64,000 bases of DNA, from assembly GCA_003118195.1 (NCBI GenBank), contig BEXV01000261.1, positions 117,961 through 181,960 on the forward strand, given 5' to 3'. The position numbers and the translations under genes were made by a program. Position 1 is the stretch's first letter. Each line of letters opens with the position of its first letter. Positions 23,922-35,500 of this stretch are shown one piece after another. The notes under the pieces are model-generated. The model did not search any database, was not told the DNA's origin, and worked only from the letters and a program-made list of their open reading frames with translations. The stretch is from Hemicentrotus pulcherrimus (taxonomy: Eukaryota > Echinodermata > Echinoidea > Camarodonta > Strongylocentrotidae).

Positions 23922-24133
23922 TCCGGTATGGGTATTGTAAATCGCGGGTCGCACAGTAGCTTTGCATAATTGCCTTACTCAAATATCTGAATACATTAAT
24001 GTATATTATGATCTCTTTTAGTTCGAGGACACCGTACGAACATCCATGAGTGTTATCGGTATGGATATTATAAATCGCTAGTCGCAAGGTATAGCTTTGC
24101 ATAATCACCTTTCTCAAATGACTGAATACAGAC
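23922..24133 (+). repeat. Two direct copies, 134-bp offset
   Basis: CGGTATGGGTATTGTAAATC and CGGTATGGATATTATAAATC start two units, each continuing to AGCTTTGCATAAT, CTCAAAT and CTGAATACA. The unit's second copy is preceded by GAGGACACCGTACGAACATC, which also occurs near 23494, just left of element copy 3. Copy 1 abuts the right end of that element, so element and flank may have been duplicated together. Confidence 0.65.
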
Positions 24134-27100
24134 TTTATTATCTTTGAAACTGGAAAGGAAACTCGGAACGTGTTAATGGGTACAGGATAATAGTCAAACG
24201 AAAATACAAATTCAAACTTCAATGCTTAGGGTATAGATAAGTGAATTAAAAGAAAATTTGGATTAAAAAATAGAAAATGGCTATGTATCTAAACCTTACC
24301 ACCTGAATCAGAGAGTCATTCAGATTGTAGTTTCAAATGTGATACTAGTACGCTGTACTAGATTCATGCCAGTAGTATACACAAAATTGATCCCTTTGAG
24401 AAACAGCGCATTTTATCACCATCTTAACACAAGGACATATTTACATGAATCTGATAATCAATATGAAATGATTTAATCATATTTAGAAGTATGTGAGGGA
24501 TGGATAATTGATTTTTTGTTTCAACACTAATTCACGGGATGTTTTTGCTGAAAAGCAGTTTTACCTGAATCCATGGAATTACCGTGATGAAATAAATGCA
24601 ATACAATGCAGCCTAAAAATATTCTAAGCATGATGTTTAAAAGAAATGTTATGATCATAAAAGCAAATATCATAATTTAACATAATGATATGGCAAATGA
24701 GTATTCACGCTCATTTTGTTATTAGTTGGGAGATAAAAGCCAAACATCAAATTTAAAGAACTAGTATGGTAAATGGAATTTTTTTGGTTTTTTTTTTTTT
24801 TTTTTTGGAGGGGGGGTTGTAATCGTATAAGTATAGATATAAAAGCTATAACATAACTTACTAAGAGGAAAAAATCAGAGTTTGTTCTAATTCAGCTATC
24901 GACTATCAAAACTTCCTTTGTTAATGTTTGTAAGATGTGAGGGGACAGTGGACGATGAAAAGCAGGGAGCGAGATGTCAGTCTAACTTCTTAACGAGATA
25001 AGGCAGAGAAGTGCTATGTAAACAGGAATAAGAGGCCATCAAAACTATCTTCAGTTTGTTTGCTTTTATTTCCTGTCACTTAGCCGAGAATATTGAGGTA
25101 AGATGAGTACTACTTCATATTTTCATAGTTCAGACTTCAGAGTACATTGTAATCTCCTTCAATTTCATGCTTGACTGGGCGGACATGGAGAAGATAATAC
25201 ACGGACGTAGAATAATTCATGAATGACTATTTATATGCGTATTGTCGTAATCACATGAATTAATCAGGTATTAATCCAGGGGTTTCCGAGGATGCAGGCT
25301 AAAAATATGACCATTCATTACGTCACGAAGCGTTATAGTAGGGAGGCGAGGAATAGCACTGGGTATAATGTCATTAGTGAACAATGACTGTGCGTAAACA
25401 GGCCTGACCCAGGATGTGCTCGAGAAGGGTATAACAAGCAATGTGAATTAAGTGGGGCAGGTAGGAGCTAGGGAGGGTGGGGGATCAATGATGGTTTTTA
25501 GATTACAGGGATCTATTTCTGTTTAATCGCGCCACACTCATTGATAGGTATAGTGACTAAGTGTGTACAGATCATTAAGGATATGAAAATCTCCTTCCGA
25601 TGAGTCGCTAGTCATTCATTAAGATTCTAAATGTATTACAATGGATAACAAAGATGGCGGTTATCAACCCTGCCTGTACTTTTGCTCATGTTCCGCAGAC
25701 AAATCCAATAACAAGATATCTTATACGGCATACAACAAAGCTTAGTCTAACCGCCAATTCATATTTGACACAATGTGAACCCGTAGGATTCGGGAATGGG
25801 AAGAGGGGGTAACAACTACCCCGATCACCGCTCCACCCTGTTTTAATATGTCCCTCCACCAGTGTAAATTGATGCGGGATGAGGATGGTCTCTTGATGAG
25901 CAACACTGATGAAGGCCGATAAATAGGGATGATTCAGGAGGAGAATGCTTGAAATGCCGACAAATCACTTAAGTGCTCTTCTTATTGATGAGATAGAAAT
26001 AGGTGAGGTTATATCGATTTCATCTCACTCTCATCAGGACGAGAAAATGCAAGATATTCCGAGCATTCATTCACTTCATGTACATGCAGGAATCACCTAT
26101 ATTATATCTCTCATATAGCTATTACAGTAGGTGCAGAGAATTATCACTTCACCTTAAACCCATCAAACAAATAAACAATCAGTCATATGGTGAAAAATGA
26201 AACCAAAACAATACGAACTTTACTATTCTTGATCGGTGTTTCAATGTCTCCCATAAATAAACGGCTCAGCACACAAAGAAAATGATCGTATACAAATTAT
26301 GAACATGAATTTATGGCATTCTTAACAATCATAGTGCATGAAGGATTTTTTTGGTACAATCATTATTATATTTTCAAAGCAAGTATTAACTTAATATGGC
26401 TATAAAGCAGAAATTCGATTCAAATGTTTAAAGCTAAAAAAGGGAAGGTTTATTAACAAGAATTGAATGGTAAAGTAATGTCCACAGCTCATGGCCACGG
26501 ATGAGACGAATGAGTATAAGGATAAGGAATGTTTGAACAACCCTATATTAGCTCTGGATGAAACAAATAATGATGCATGCGTGTTTCAGGGCACATGATA
26601 TACGGGTACATCCGTAAATTTGTAACTCGAAACTTCGCTTCCTCTCTGAAGAGGTTCGTTGCAAGTTGAGGTTTTTATTTAGATCTGTTTTCTTTAGAAA
26701 CATAATGATTGTGCAGTTCCTAGCTCATGTGTTAGGAAGATGTAATGCACTCTGTAAAGTCACAACAAGCATGTTAAATAACACTCGGTATTACATGGTG
26801 CATTTTGCACCATAGCGTTATAACCTCGTGAAGTGCACTTTCTCTCTGACATGTACGTGTTACTCATTCAGAACAGTGCATAATAAACATACGACCCCAT
26901 TTATGTATAACAAAACTATGCAATTATTATATTTAATAAATTAGAGGGTGAAACTAGTTGACTTAAGGCGCCATTTTCGTCATAATTATTATCCCTATAT
27001 CATTATGATAGATATGATTGACTATGCAATGATTATGATCAATGAATGAGAGGGCAAATTCATTTGACTTGAAACACCATTTTCGTCAAACTTATTACCC

Positions 27101-28687
27101 CTTTATTATTACAATTGATATATTATTAACAGTATATCTCTGGGGAGAGGAATACCACGGAAGAAATATCTTCTCGTATCTGATGTCTCATACGGTATTC
27201 TCCCGACGTTGAAACCCCATTCGATCAACCCCTAATCGGAGTATCCGTGACTAAAATGGAAAAGTTCTGAGGAGACTACTGAGTGCGGCTATCACGATCC
27301 ATGAACTTATTATATGAATCAGGAATAGAGGTCCTAATGAGCATTTCGGTCATAAGATATTCACGAATGCATGGAGAAGAGCATCCAGCGAGAGAGTGAG
27401 TGAATGGGAAGGGTCGATGTAGACTCATGATAAACAACATACGTTCATATATTAGGGATAGGCCTACACTGATCTCAAGCATTCTATACATCTTCTAGTA
27501 TATTGTCAGGAAACGTGATAATACATTTTTGCTTTTATTGGCAGTCAAACGAAAATAAATCAGATATTATGAGCAGATATAGAATATCATTTTCAGTTAG
27601 AAACAAACCTGTGTAATATTATTGAATGTGATGATCTTTAAACAAAATTGATGTCCCTCTCTAATATATATAACAATTATTGAAGAACATTGACCATTTT
27701 GTAATAATAACTGTGCTCTTGTCTGGGCAGACTCCCCAATCTATTTTCATCTGGTTATTCCTACCCTGCACGTAAGATAATTCAAAGGCAAAGAAAACAA
27801 GAGAGAAAGAGATGAAGAGAACAAATTCATCATGACGATACATTGTCATGTTTCCTTTCATCCAGGTCAAGTCTCGGGAAATGGCGCCAAAACCACTCGA
27901 AGAAGAACATTATATTTAGCAGACGACATAGCATCTGCGTTCACGCGCTCTTCGCAATCGAAATCAACTACTATACTGACAGCCACGGCGTGATGATGAA
28001 AGTCATGTTGAAATTAACATTCACACACTGCAAGAGTGAAGCATATACATAAATATGTGTGTTTAGTTTCGACGACCTGAACTAGTTTCAAGATCACGTG
28101 TAAATGTTGATTAATAACAAGATGTATTATGTTATCACGCCAACTCCGTGAAATATAATTTTCGCAAGGTTAGATAGATTTTCCAGGTGTTGAGATAAGA
28201 AGGTGCATACTCTTTTATCAAACCGCGCAACAGAATTTAATTTGCAAGGTTTTGTTCCGCAAGTTTAGATAGATACCCCCCAAAATCGAATATTAGATAT
28301 TTTAAATATATTGATGTTTTTTTGTGTTTAGTAATTTTGAGATAAATTAAATGCATCATTTTTTTTTCTTCTTCAATATTCATAAAGTTAACGTGAAAAA
28401 AATAGTTCTGAGAAAAAAAAATGATTACAGAAAATGAGAATGTTAAAATGTAAAATATAATTCATTGGTCATTGCAAAATCATTTTTGTAATCTATTGGT
28501 CAACATCAACATGATCAACGGGTACAGTTGCGAAAATTCCTCACGTATACAGACCCGCTTCATACGCCTAACGTACCTAATGTACACTGCACAACACAGC
28601 GAAATGTTATTCATGAACACTATTCACGGTGAAGGAAAGTGATTGTATACAAGACATCGGTGAAGGAGTCATGCAATATACACGCCT
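24134..28687. other. Noncoding DNA
   Basis: No gene identified. Includes a T/G-run at 24790-24827, a 106-bp direct duplication at 26915-27120, and at 25084-25097 a 14-bp interval between an excellent acceptor and an excellent donor on the plus strand (see findings). Confidence 0.55.
26915..27120 (+). repeat. Two direct copies, 106-bp offset
   Basis: Units start ACTATGCAAT at 26915 and 27021 and share GAGGG, TTGACTT, CCATTTTCGTCA and TTATTA blocks to ATTGATA/ATGATAGATA. Diverged, so an old tandem duplication. Confidence 0.7.
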
Positions 28688-29103
28688 TTAAAGATAAAGT
28701 TCAGTCCTAGTCATGCGATGATGTTGTGAAAGTAACTGTCTGAAGACATTTTGAAAAGTTTGATTTTCTAGTGCATAGAACTGATGTATGCTGTGAGGTT
28801 TCGGAATGATTACAAATGTAAGTAAATTCTTGTCGAGAATCACTCACTTACATGAACACTTCACACACGGAAATGGGTATATGGGGACAAACACACACAC
28901 ACACACATACACACAACGTAGCATGAACATTTTGTCCAAGCGTTTCAGCTATTCCTAGTCATATTTCTTTCAACTATCGGGGTATCTTCAAAGCAATCAT
29001 GTTGAATGGACCTTTCTTCTGTCATATTCTTCCAAACCAACATCAAAAGAAGGAGGAAATCTCACAAATGATCTTCTTTCATAGAACTGAAGCTTCTCTT
29101 TAA
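28688..29103. mobile_element. TTAAAG-terminal inverted-repeat element, copy 4 (416 bp)
   Basis: Left end TTAAAGATAAAGTTCAGTCC then TAG; right end, reverse-complemented, TTAAAGAGAAGCTTCAGTTC then TATG. Interior CATGCGATGATGTTGTGAAAG and a GGAATGATTACAAATGTAAG equivalent of the family's GGAATCATCAAAATGATAAG. A (CA)n tract (28889-28914) has grown inside it. Confidence 0.75.
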
Positions 29104-29379
29104 CCCACCGCGGGGATTTGGCGAGGCTGACGATATTATGTTCACCATCATTCGATTAAACATGGCCCGGTACAAGACAGGTACGTAGAGGCGTACCATG
29201 GGGAAGGACTCTTCTCATCTTGTTAGGTTGGGTAAAGATAATATTATGTTTGCACGGAGTTAAAGAAAATATACGCTGTCTGAGATGTGATTAAGAGTAA
29301 GAATGTGTCATCCTCTTCCTAAGATGAATTTACACAAGTAATTACATGTTCAATTACTTGGCTATAACTGAGCATTTGA
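29104..29379. other. Noncoding DNA
   Basis: Nothing recognised. Confidence 0.6.
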
Positions 29380-30125
29380 TCTGCAGCAGCAATAGCAGGA
29401 GCAGCAGCAGCAAAAGTAGTACTTTTACTCGAATTGTTGCAGTAACAGAAGTAGTAGAAGTAGTACTAGTAGAAGGAGAAGAAGTAGTACTACTAGTAGT
29501 AGTAGAAGTAGAGGAAGCAACAGTAGTAGTAGCAGTAGAAGTAGCAACAGTAGTAGTAGCAGTAGAAGTAGCATTAGTAGTAGTAGAAGTAGAATAGCAA
29601 TAGTAGTAGTAGAAATAGAAGTAGCACTAGTAGTAGTAGAAGTAGAAGCAAAATTAGTAACAGTAGAAGTAGCAATAGCAGTAGTATTAGAAGTAGAAAT
29701 AGCAATAGTAGAAGTAGAAGTAGCAATAGTAGTAGTAGAAGTAGAAGTAGCAATAGTAGTAGTAGAGGTAGAAGCAAAAGTAGTAACAGTAGAAGTAGCA
29801 ATAGCAGTAGTATTAGAAGTAGAAATAGCAGTAGTACTAGAAGTAGAAATAGTAGTAGTAGAAGTAGAAGTAGCAATAGCAGTAGTAGTAGAAGTAGAAA
29901 TAGCAATAGTAGTAGTAGAAGTAGAAGTAGCAATAGTAGTAGTAGAGGTAGAAGCAAAAGTAGTAACAGTAGAAGTAGCAATAGCAGTAGTACTAGAAGT
30001 AGAAATAGNGTAGTAGTAATAGAAGTAGTAGTAGTAGTAGTAGAAGTAGAAGTAGCAATAGTAGTAGTAGCAGTAGAAGTAGCAATAGTATAATAATAGT
30101 AGTAGTAGTAGTAGTAGTAGTAGTG
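29380..30125 (+). repeat. Long (AGT/AGA/AGC)n trinucleotide array with 180-bp higher-order repeat
   Basis: About 750 bp of imperfect trinucleotide repeat, mostly AGT with AGA, AGC, AAT interruptions. The interruptions are not random: 29761-29820 and 29941-30000 are the same at 59 of 60 positions, and the preceding 50 bp also match, giving a 180-bp higher-order unit; a related block begins near 29644, about 126 bp earlier. Open frames on both strands (poly-Val/Glu, poly-Leu) are products of the repeat. One N is at 30009. Confidence 0.9.
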
Positions 30126-30270
30126 ATGGTTCCAGGGGGGGGGGACGGAAGTGATAACAATAATGATCACGATTCTGTCAGCTGATAGTAAATGGCAAAG
30201 CGTCTACAAAAGTTGTTAAACATGGTCTTTCAATTAAAAGTAGGGGATATTTTGAGACCGTACCTACGAA

Positions 30271-30587
30271 CTTAGATTCAGTCGGTCACGTTTAAACATC
30301 CATACAGTCAACAAGAAACTATTTAATTCAATAAATCAAAACGGAACAGCAATTGACTCTCACGACATGGAAAAGAAATAGAAATATATTTATAGGACGG
30401 ACGAATACCTCTATACTTTCCTACTTTTTATCTCTACTTAGATTCGCGCGGTCACGTTAGAAACATTCAAACAGTCAACAAAAAACGATTTAATTCAATA
30501 TATCAAAATGGAGCAGCAATCGTCTTTCATGACATGGAAAAGAGATAGAAATATATAAATAGGACGGACGAATGCCTCTATACTTTC
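30271..30587 (+). repeat. Two ~150-bp direct copies, 166-bp offset
   Basis: 30271-30420 and 30437-30587 share CTTAGATTC, GGTCACG, CAGTCAACAA, TTTAATTCAATA, GACATGGAAAAGA, TAGGACGGACGAAT and CCTCTATACTTTC in order. A recent-looking tandem duplication just right of the trinucleotide array. Confidence 0.85.
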
Positions 30588-30872
30588 ATTATCATCAATG
30601 AGGACTAATTAATTGTCATGTTGGCTGACGCACATGTTTCAGGAAGTGAACAGACAATACGTTAAATAAAGAAATATTAACCACACCATCCCGAGTATTT
30701 GCGATCACAGCAAGAGCTTCTCATGACGAAATAACAAATCCAAATCTTCATTTGCATCTATTGGTCGTGAGGAAACACTTAAAACAAAAAGACCGTCAAA
30801 TGTCCGTCACATGAGACCGCAAGGCCAACGTCATCGCCTCGAATTTCCTCTGCTCTCTCTCTCTCTGGGTTA

Positions 30873-30905
30873 TTTCCCGCCAGAAATCTTCCCGCCAGAA
30901 ATCAA
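30873..30905 (+). promoter_or_regulatory. Tandem E2F-like motifs
   Basis: CCCGCCAGAAATC is repeated with a 15-bp period; the first copy extends to TTTCCCGCC, the E2F consensus. Motif match only. Confidence 0.25.
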
Positions 30906-32491
30906 CATCCCACACGTGATGCAGTTTTAATTGGCGGCGTCTTCTGCCATTATTCGTCGATCCTGTGTACCGGTTGGGGGTCTGACTGGAGCGACTCCCG
31001 ACCCGAGCAAGGATGGCAGCACCTGTCCTGTCCTGTTTCAATGTCGGAATAACGACCACACTAGACCTGACAGGGCCCCAGAACCCTCAAGGGCGTAGCC
31101 AGGAGTAGCATTGTGTAAGGGGCTTCCTTTTACCTGGGATATCAAGCAGATAAGTATCCTGGCGAATGAGCATCCGAGAAACCTGGGACTATCAGCACGA
31201 TGAGCGCTGAATGCAAGTCAAAGTGTTCGGGACCCTTTTCTTTCCAAAGATTTACATGTTCTAATTAGAAGTTAACATAATTTAATGAGAAGATAGACAA
31301 GTAACGAAATGTATATGCCAAGCTGCGAAGATGATTTTGCTTTGAAGTATGAAGAAAAAAAAACAATTAAACGTAATCTACAAATCCTTGACCGTCCTAA
31401 ACTCTGCTCCATTTAATATTGTCCATGGTGGAAAGAACAAAATAAGCTGAGATAATAAGGTGTATACAAGATCGGATTATTCGATTAAAGTCATAAACTA
31501 ATTCAAGAACGAATTCTTGAAGAAGAAAAAATCTAAAATGAAAAACAAAATTAAAAATCATTACATGTTGAAACTGTAAAGAACATGAAACAGCTTCTAA
31601 AGTCGACATCAAAGCATGTGGAACGCGATGATGGGTTTGACGGAATGCCATCGGATCCGGGATATATGTGATGATTAATGATCAGTGTGATAGGTTAAGG
31701 TTGAATTCTCTTCTCCCCATCACATGTCAGCCCTTGTATACACCATAAGAAATAGAAATGAAGGCTTTCACATATTGTGCAATTGTGAGTTCGAGTTGGA
31801 GTTCAGCTGTAATGTGGTCTGAGAAACCAATGAAAGAGTTAACAGCCTAGACAAGAAAATTTCCAGCCTTTGACATGCTTTCCTTTAGGTTTGTTTCCTC
31901 CTAAAGCATATCTTTTCAAGCTGAAAAGATTAAAAGCCAATTATTTGCAAAAGTCATGAACGTGAGGAATAAAAAGAACGTTCTCCATTTTAGAAAAATA
32001 ATGCATGTAATACAGTATCGTTCTATCAAACATTAAAAGATTTCGGTTTTTAAAGGGATTTGAAGTACAAACGTCAGGATTGTTTTGCGGTCTGACAGCT
32101 GATGTATTTAAGGCATTTTAACTTTTCATGATCGAACCCGTTCATGTCTGAAAATATGTTAGCCGTTCAGAAAAATTCATTTGAAAATTCCCCTTACTCT
32201 TCAATTTAATCGGAACTCTACAGAAATAAAACCATGGTCGTATAAACTTGATAAAACCATTATTAAATCCATGATAAAACATACCAGACTAGCAATGAAC
32301 AAAATGACATACGCCAGGCGATCTTGAGATAGTTTGACGATCCGCAGAACAGTCGGAAAAATAAACGGAATTTACAGAGAATTTTCGACGAAAACAAAAC
32401 TAGCGCATCGGACTTCGCTTTATACATTACCATGATACCGAAATAAACCATGATTTGTTATTACCCCCGCTACCTCTTGCCCCATAATCAG

Positions 32492-32564
32492 GGGCCATAA
32501 CATAGTCGTAAAATGAAATGGGCGCCAGAAAGCCGTCCACCAAACCTCAGCTGTGTGTACTGAG
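32492..32564 (+). CDS. Possible first coding exon, plus strand
   Basis: The acceptor CTACCTCTTGCCCCATAATCAG has a good pyrimidine tract and the donor ACTGAG|GTGAGT is strong. All three frames contain stops at the left end, so this cannot be an internal coding exon. However an ATG at 32518 in an excellent start context (AAATGG) opens MGARKPSTKPQLCVL, running exactly to the donor in phase 2. An upstream ATG four bases earlier, in another frame, would interfere. If real it would be a 5'UTR/first-coding exon. Nothing else in the plus strand nearby can be linked to it. Confidence 0.22.
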
Positions 32565-35500
32565 GTGAGTGAAGGAGGAACAGACTGCGCGCCATAATTT
32601 CAACATGTTTTACGACAGCACATCAGAGATTGAGCACCAAATTGATTCACATTATTGGAGGACTTTCACCTCCCATTTGCACCGGATATCCGCCATCTGC
32701 CCATTTGGAATTACCAATGTTGATAAAATACCCATCCTACCCTTCGATACTCAATTCAATCCCATCGGAATATATCAATAATTCCGTATAAGATTAAAGA
32801 ATCAAAGATTTAATATAAGATTTGACGAACGTATTTATGATATGTCACCTTACAGCAAATCTGGAAAAAAAAGCTTGTCAAGTGTTACAATTATTTTCCT
32901 TATTCTTCTGGTTGACTCTATTCGAGACGATTCGAGCAAAAAAGGTGATTAATAATATAGAAATAATATATGTCAATCGTGGACTGGGAAATACCCTATT
33001 CTAAAACACATTCTAAATTTCAAGAAGTTATTGTGGGGACTAGGATAATAAACATCCCCTCATCATTAGCGATAAAAATGGACTCGGCCGACGGCCAATC
33101 AGATAGGCCTTTATATCCGTTTAAAGACTGTGAAATGTTAAACGCTTTTGCTTTTCTTCTCAATTTTCCCCGAAATCCTCAACGATTTTAAAAGTATTTC
33201 GGCAACCAGCAATAAAACAGTAAAACATTTCCTTCCCTTCATAATGTTTTTTCGCCAAGGCCCAAAACGAACACCAAAGGAATCGTGTGACCAAGATAGA
33301 TTTATTTCAAGCCGAAATTAATGGATTAACCATTAATTCTGGTGTATACCAGGGCTCCTTGGATGTCCCGGAAGGGAACATTATTATCCCATTTCATCCA
33401 AAGAACATTGCCTTTTCATCTGTTGAACGCTCACCCATTAAAATGTAATCATTTACCAAAAAGGGGAAAGCCGTTCAACAGTAAAAGGTACTCTTTAAAT
33501 TCACAGAACATGAAAGTAATCGAATATTTCATGATTTGTCTTATAGTTGTAAGAAAGACGTGGCGATGCAGTATTGAGAAAAATGAATTAATGTTTATTT
33601 TCGATTTGAAAAAAAAGAACATACATTGACAGCAATTTGAATTTAGTTGGGAATTTGAAACCACCTCGCGAAACATAATGATCTCACGTTTTAAAACATT
33701 TTGACTTTAATGTTCAACAATTTAAAAGTTTCATATAACAGGACTAAAACTTTTATATGCTCGGTTCGATTCATTGAGATCTTACGTGTTTCTTAAAATC
33801 CTATATAACACAAAGAATATGATTTCAAATTTTGAATCGCAATATTTTAGAGCTACTGCTTCCGTTAACGAAGTTCGTTTCTGATTGTGGCGACGTTCTG
33901 CTTTGTTGTGTGTGAGTCTCGGAAATGCTCTCCAGCCGTTGGTTTGTAGCCACTTTAGCTTTTATACATTCGAAGGACTCTAGAATTAGCCCCAGCAAGA
34001 TATTGGTATCACACAGTTGTCACAAAATAACAGCCGGTCCATTCAACAGTCAGTTATCAGTTCATACCGTGCTACATTGATGAACCTGGTTTTAATCTTC
34101 GTGTTCATGATGACAGTTATCTTCAGTAAACTAACAGCAATTTATCTTGCGATAACTACCGTTTCTACACATAAGGGGTACCACGAGATACCAATGCACG
34201 TGCATGGAGAGAAGCGCTCTTTTGGATTTTGTAGAGAGAAAAGTAATGTAATGGTTCAGAGGAATTAGACCTCGACTTATTTAGAACGAATACAATAAAT
34301 ATGACATAAACAGTGACAAAAACAATATAAAGGAGAGTAAAGATCACAGTACAAAAACAAACACATTCATCCAGAAGATTAACGGTCGCATGATAACGGC
34401 ACTGCAAGAATAAATTTAATATACAAAAGACAAAAAGTATTTAAAAAGAAGGCGTACAAAATTGATTTCAGAATGGGAGAGTTCTACACAGATATGAAGA
34501 AAGTGAATCGGATAGAGGAAAAAGAGAATCGTAAAGCCTAACTGGAGAGAAACTATTTTAGAGAAAGGGAGAGATAAAGAAAGGGAGAAATGAAGACAGA
34601 GATAAGAACAAAATAAAAAACGAAAAGAATGAAAAATATATCCTTGCACCCGTTGGTGCTCAATCATGGAAGAAACAACAAAAAGCACAGAATAATCTTG
34701 AATATACCTCCGGAATACTAACTTACTTACAAATATATTTTTCTAGGTCACATCTGTTCTAAATAACTGCCGGGAATAATAAATGAGTTGGTTCGGATAA
34801 ACTGACCGGAAGGATGGCCTAGGAAAAGTGTGTTCACATCTAAGGTAGACGTCAATTTGGAAGATGACCTATGGTTGTCCTTTTTCGTGTGTGTTTTTCT
34901 CTGGATTCTTAGATATTCTCGTGGGTTTGAGGAAAGGATTACATATTCTGTTTGAATATTCGCAACCGTAAATATCAAATGACGGGGATTTTTTTCTTCA
35001 GTTTTGTTGCTTAATATGCTAAAGGTTAAACGTTTGTGATTTAAACAATTATAGTGCCAATTTTTGATGTGTCAAGCAAAATTTGAAAATTGAAATCATG
35101 AATCATCACAGATACTGATTCCCAGAAAGCTTAATCAACACGAATAAAAATATTATTACAAAGATTTTTACTTTATAATCTTTAAGCGCACTATATTTAC
35201 CACTTTCGAATATTGCCGCAAGTAATGTTAATGAAATTGTGGAATTGCCTAAAATTCCCATGCATTGATATATATGGAGCCGAAAAAGATTATGGAGGGC
35301 CTCTCCGCGAGATTCCATTTGTTTTCTGGTGTGCAGTCGCATTTGATTGTTTGTCTCAATTGCATGGATGATTCTGGGAAACTGAGATTACAGGAGCAAA
35401 GCCCGTGATACCCTCATAATGTCAGGAGTTCAACTATGTCCAATCTGGTCCAGAAAGATTAATAGCGGCTTCTTCATGACCGAGACACGGCTGACACTGC

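Larger units (their letters stand above)
30126..32491. other. Noncoding DNA with a 150-bp duplication and a GC-rich patch
   Basis: No firm exon. The interval 30800-31080 is GC-rich and holds tandem TTTCCCGCC-type motifs. A GGGCGTAGCCAGGAG string at 31091 resembles a hAT end without a partner. The interval 31130-32460 shows nothing I can name. Confidence 0.55.

Noticed and set aside
29574..30170. 198-residue leucine-rich frame on minus
   Set aside because: Entirely made by the trinucleotide repeat array; all frames stay open there.
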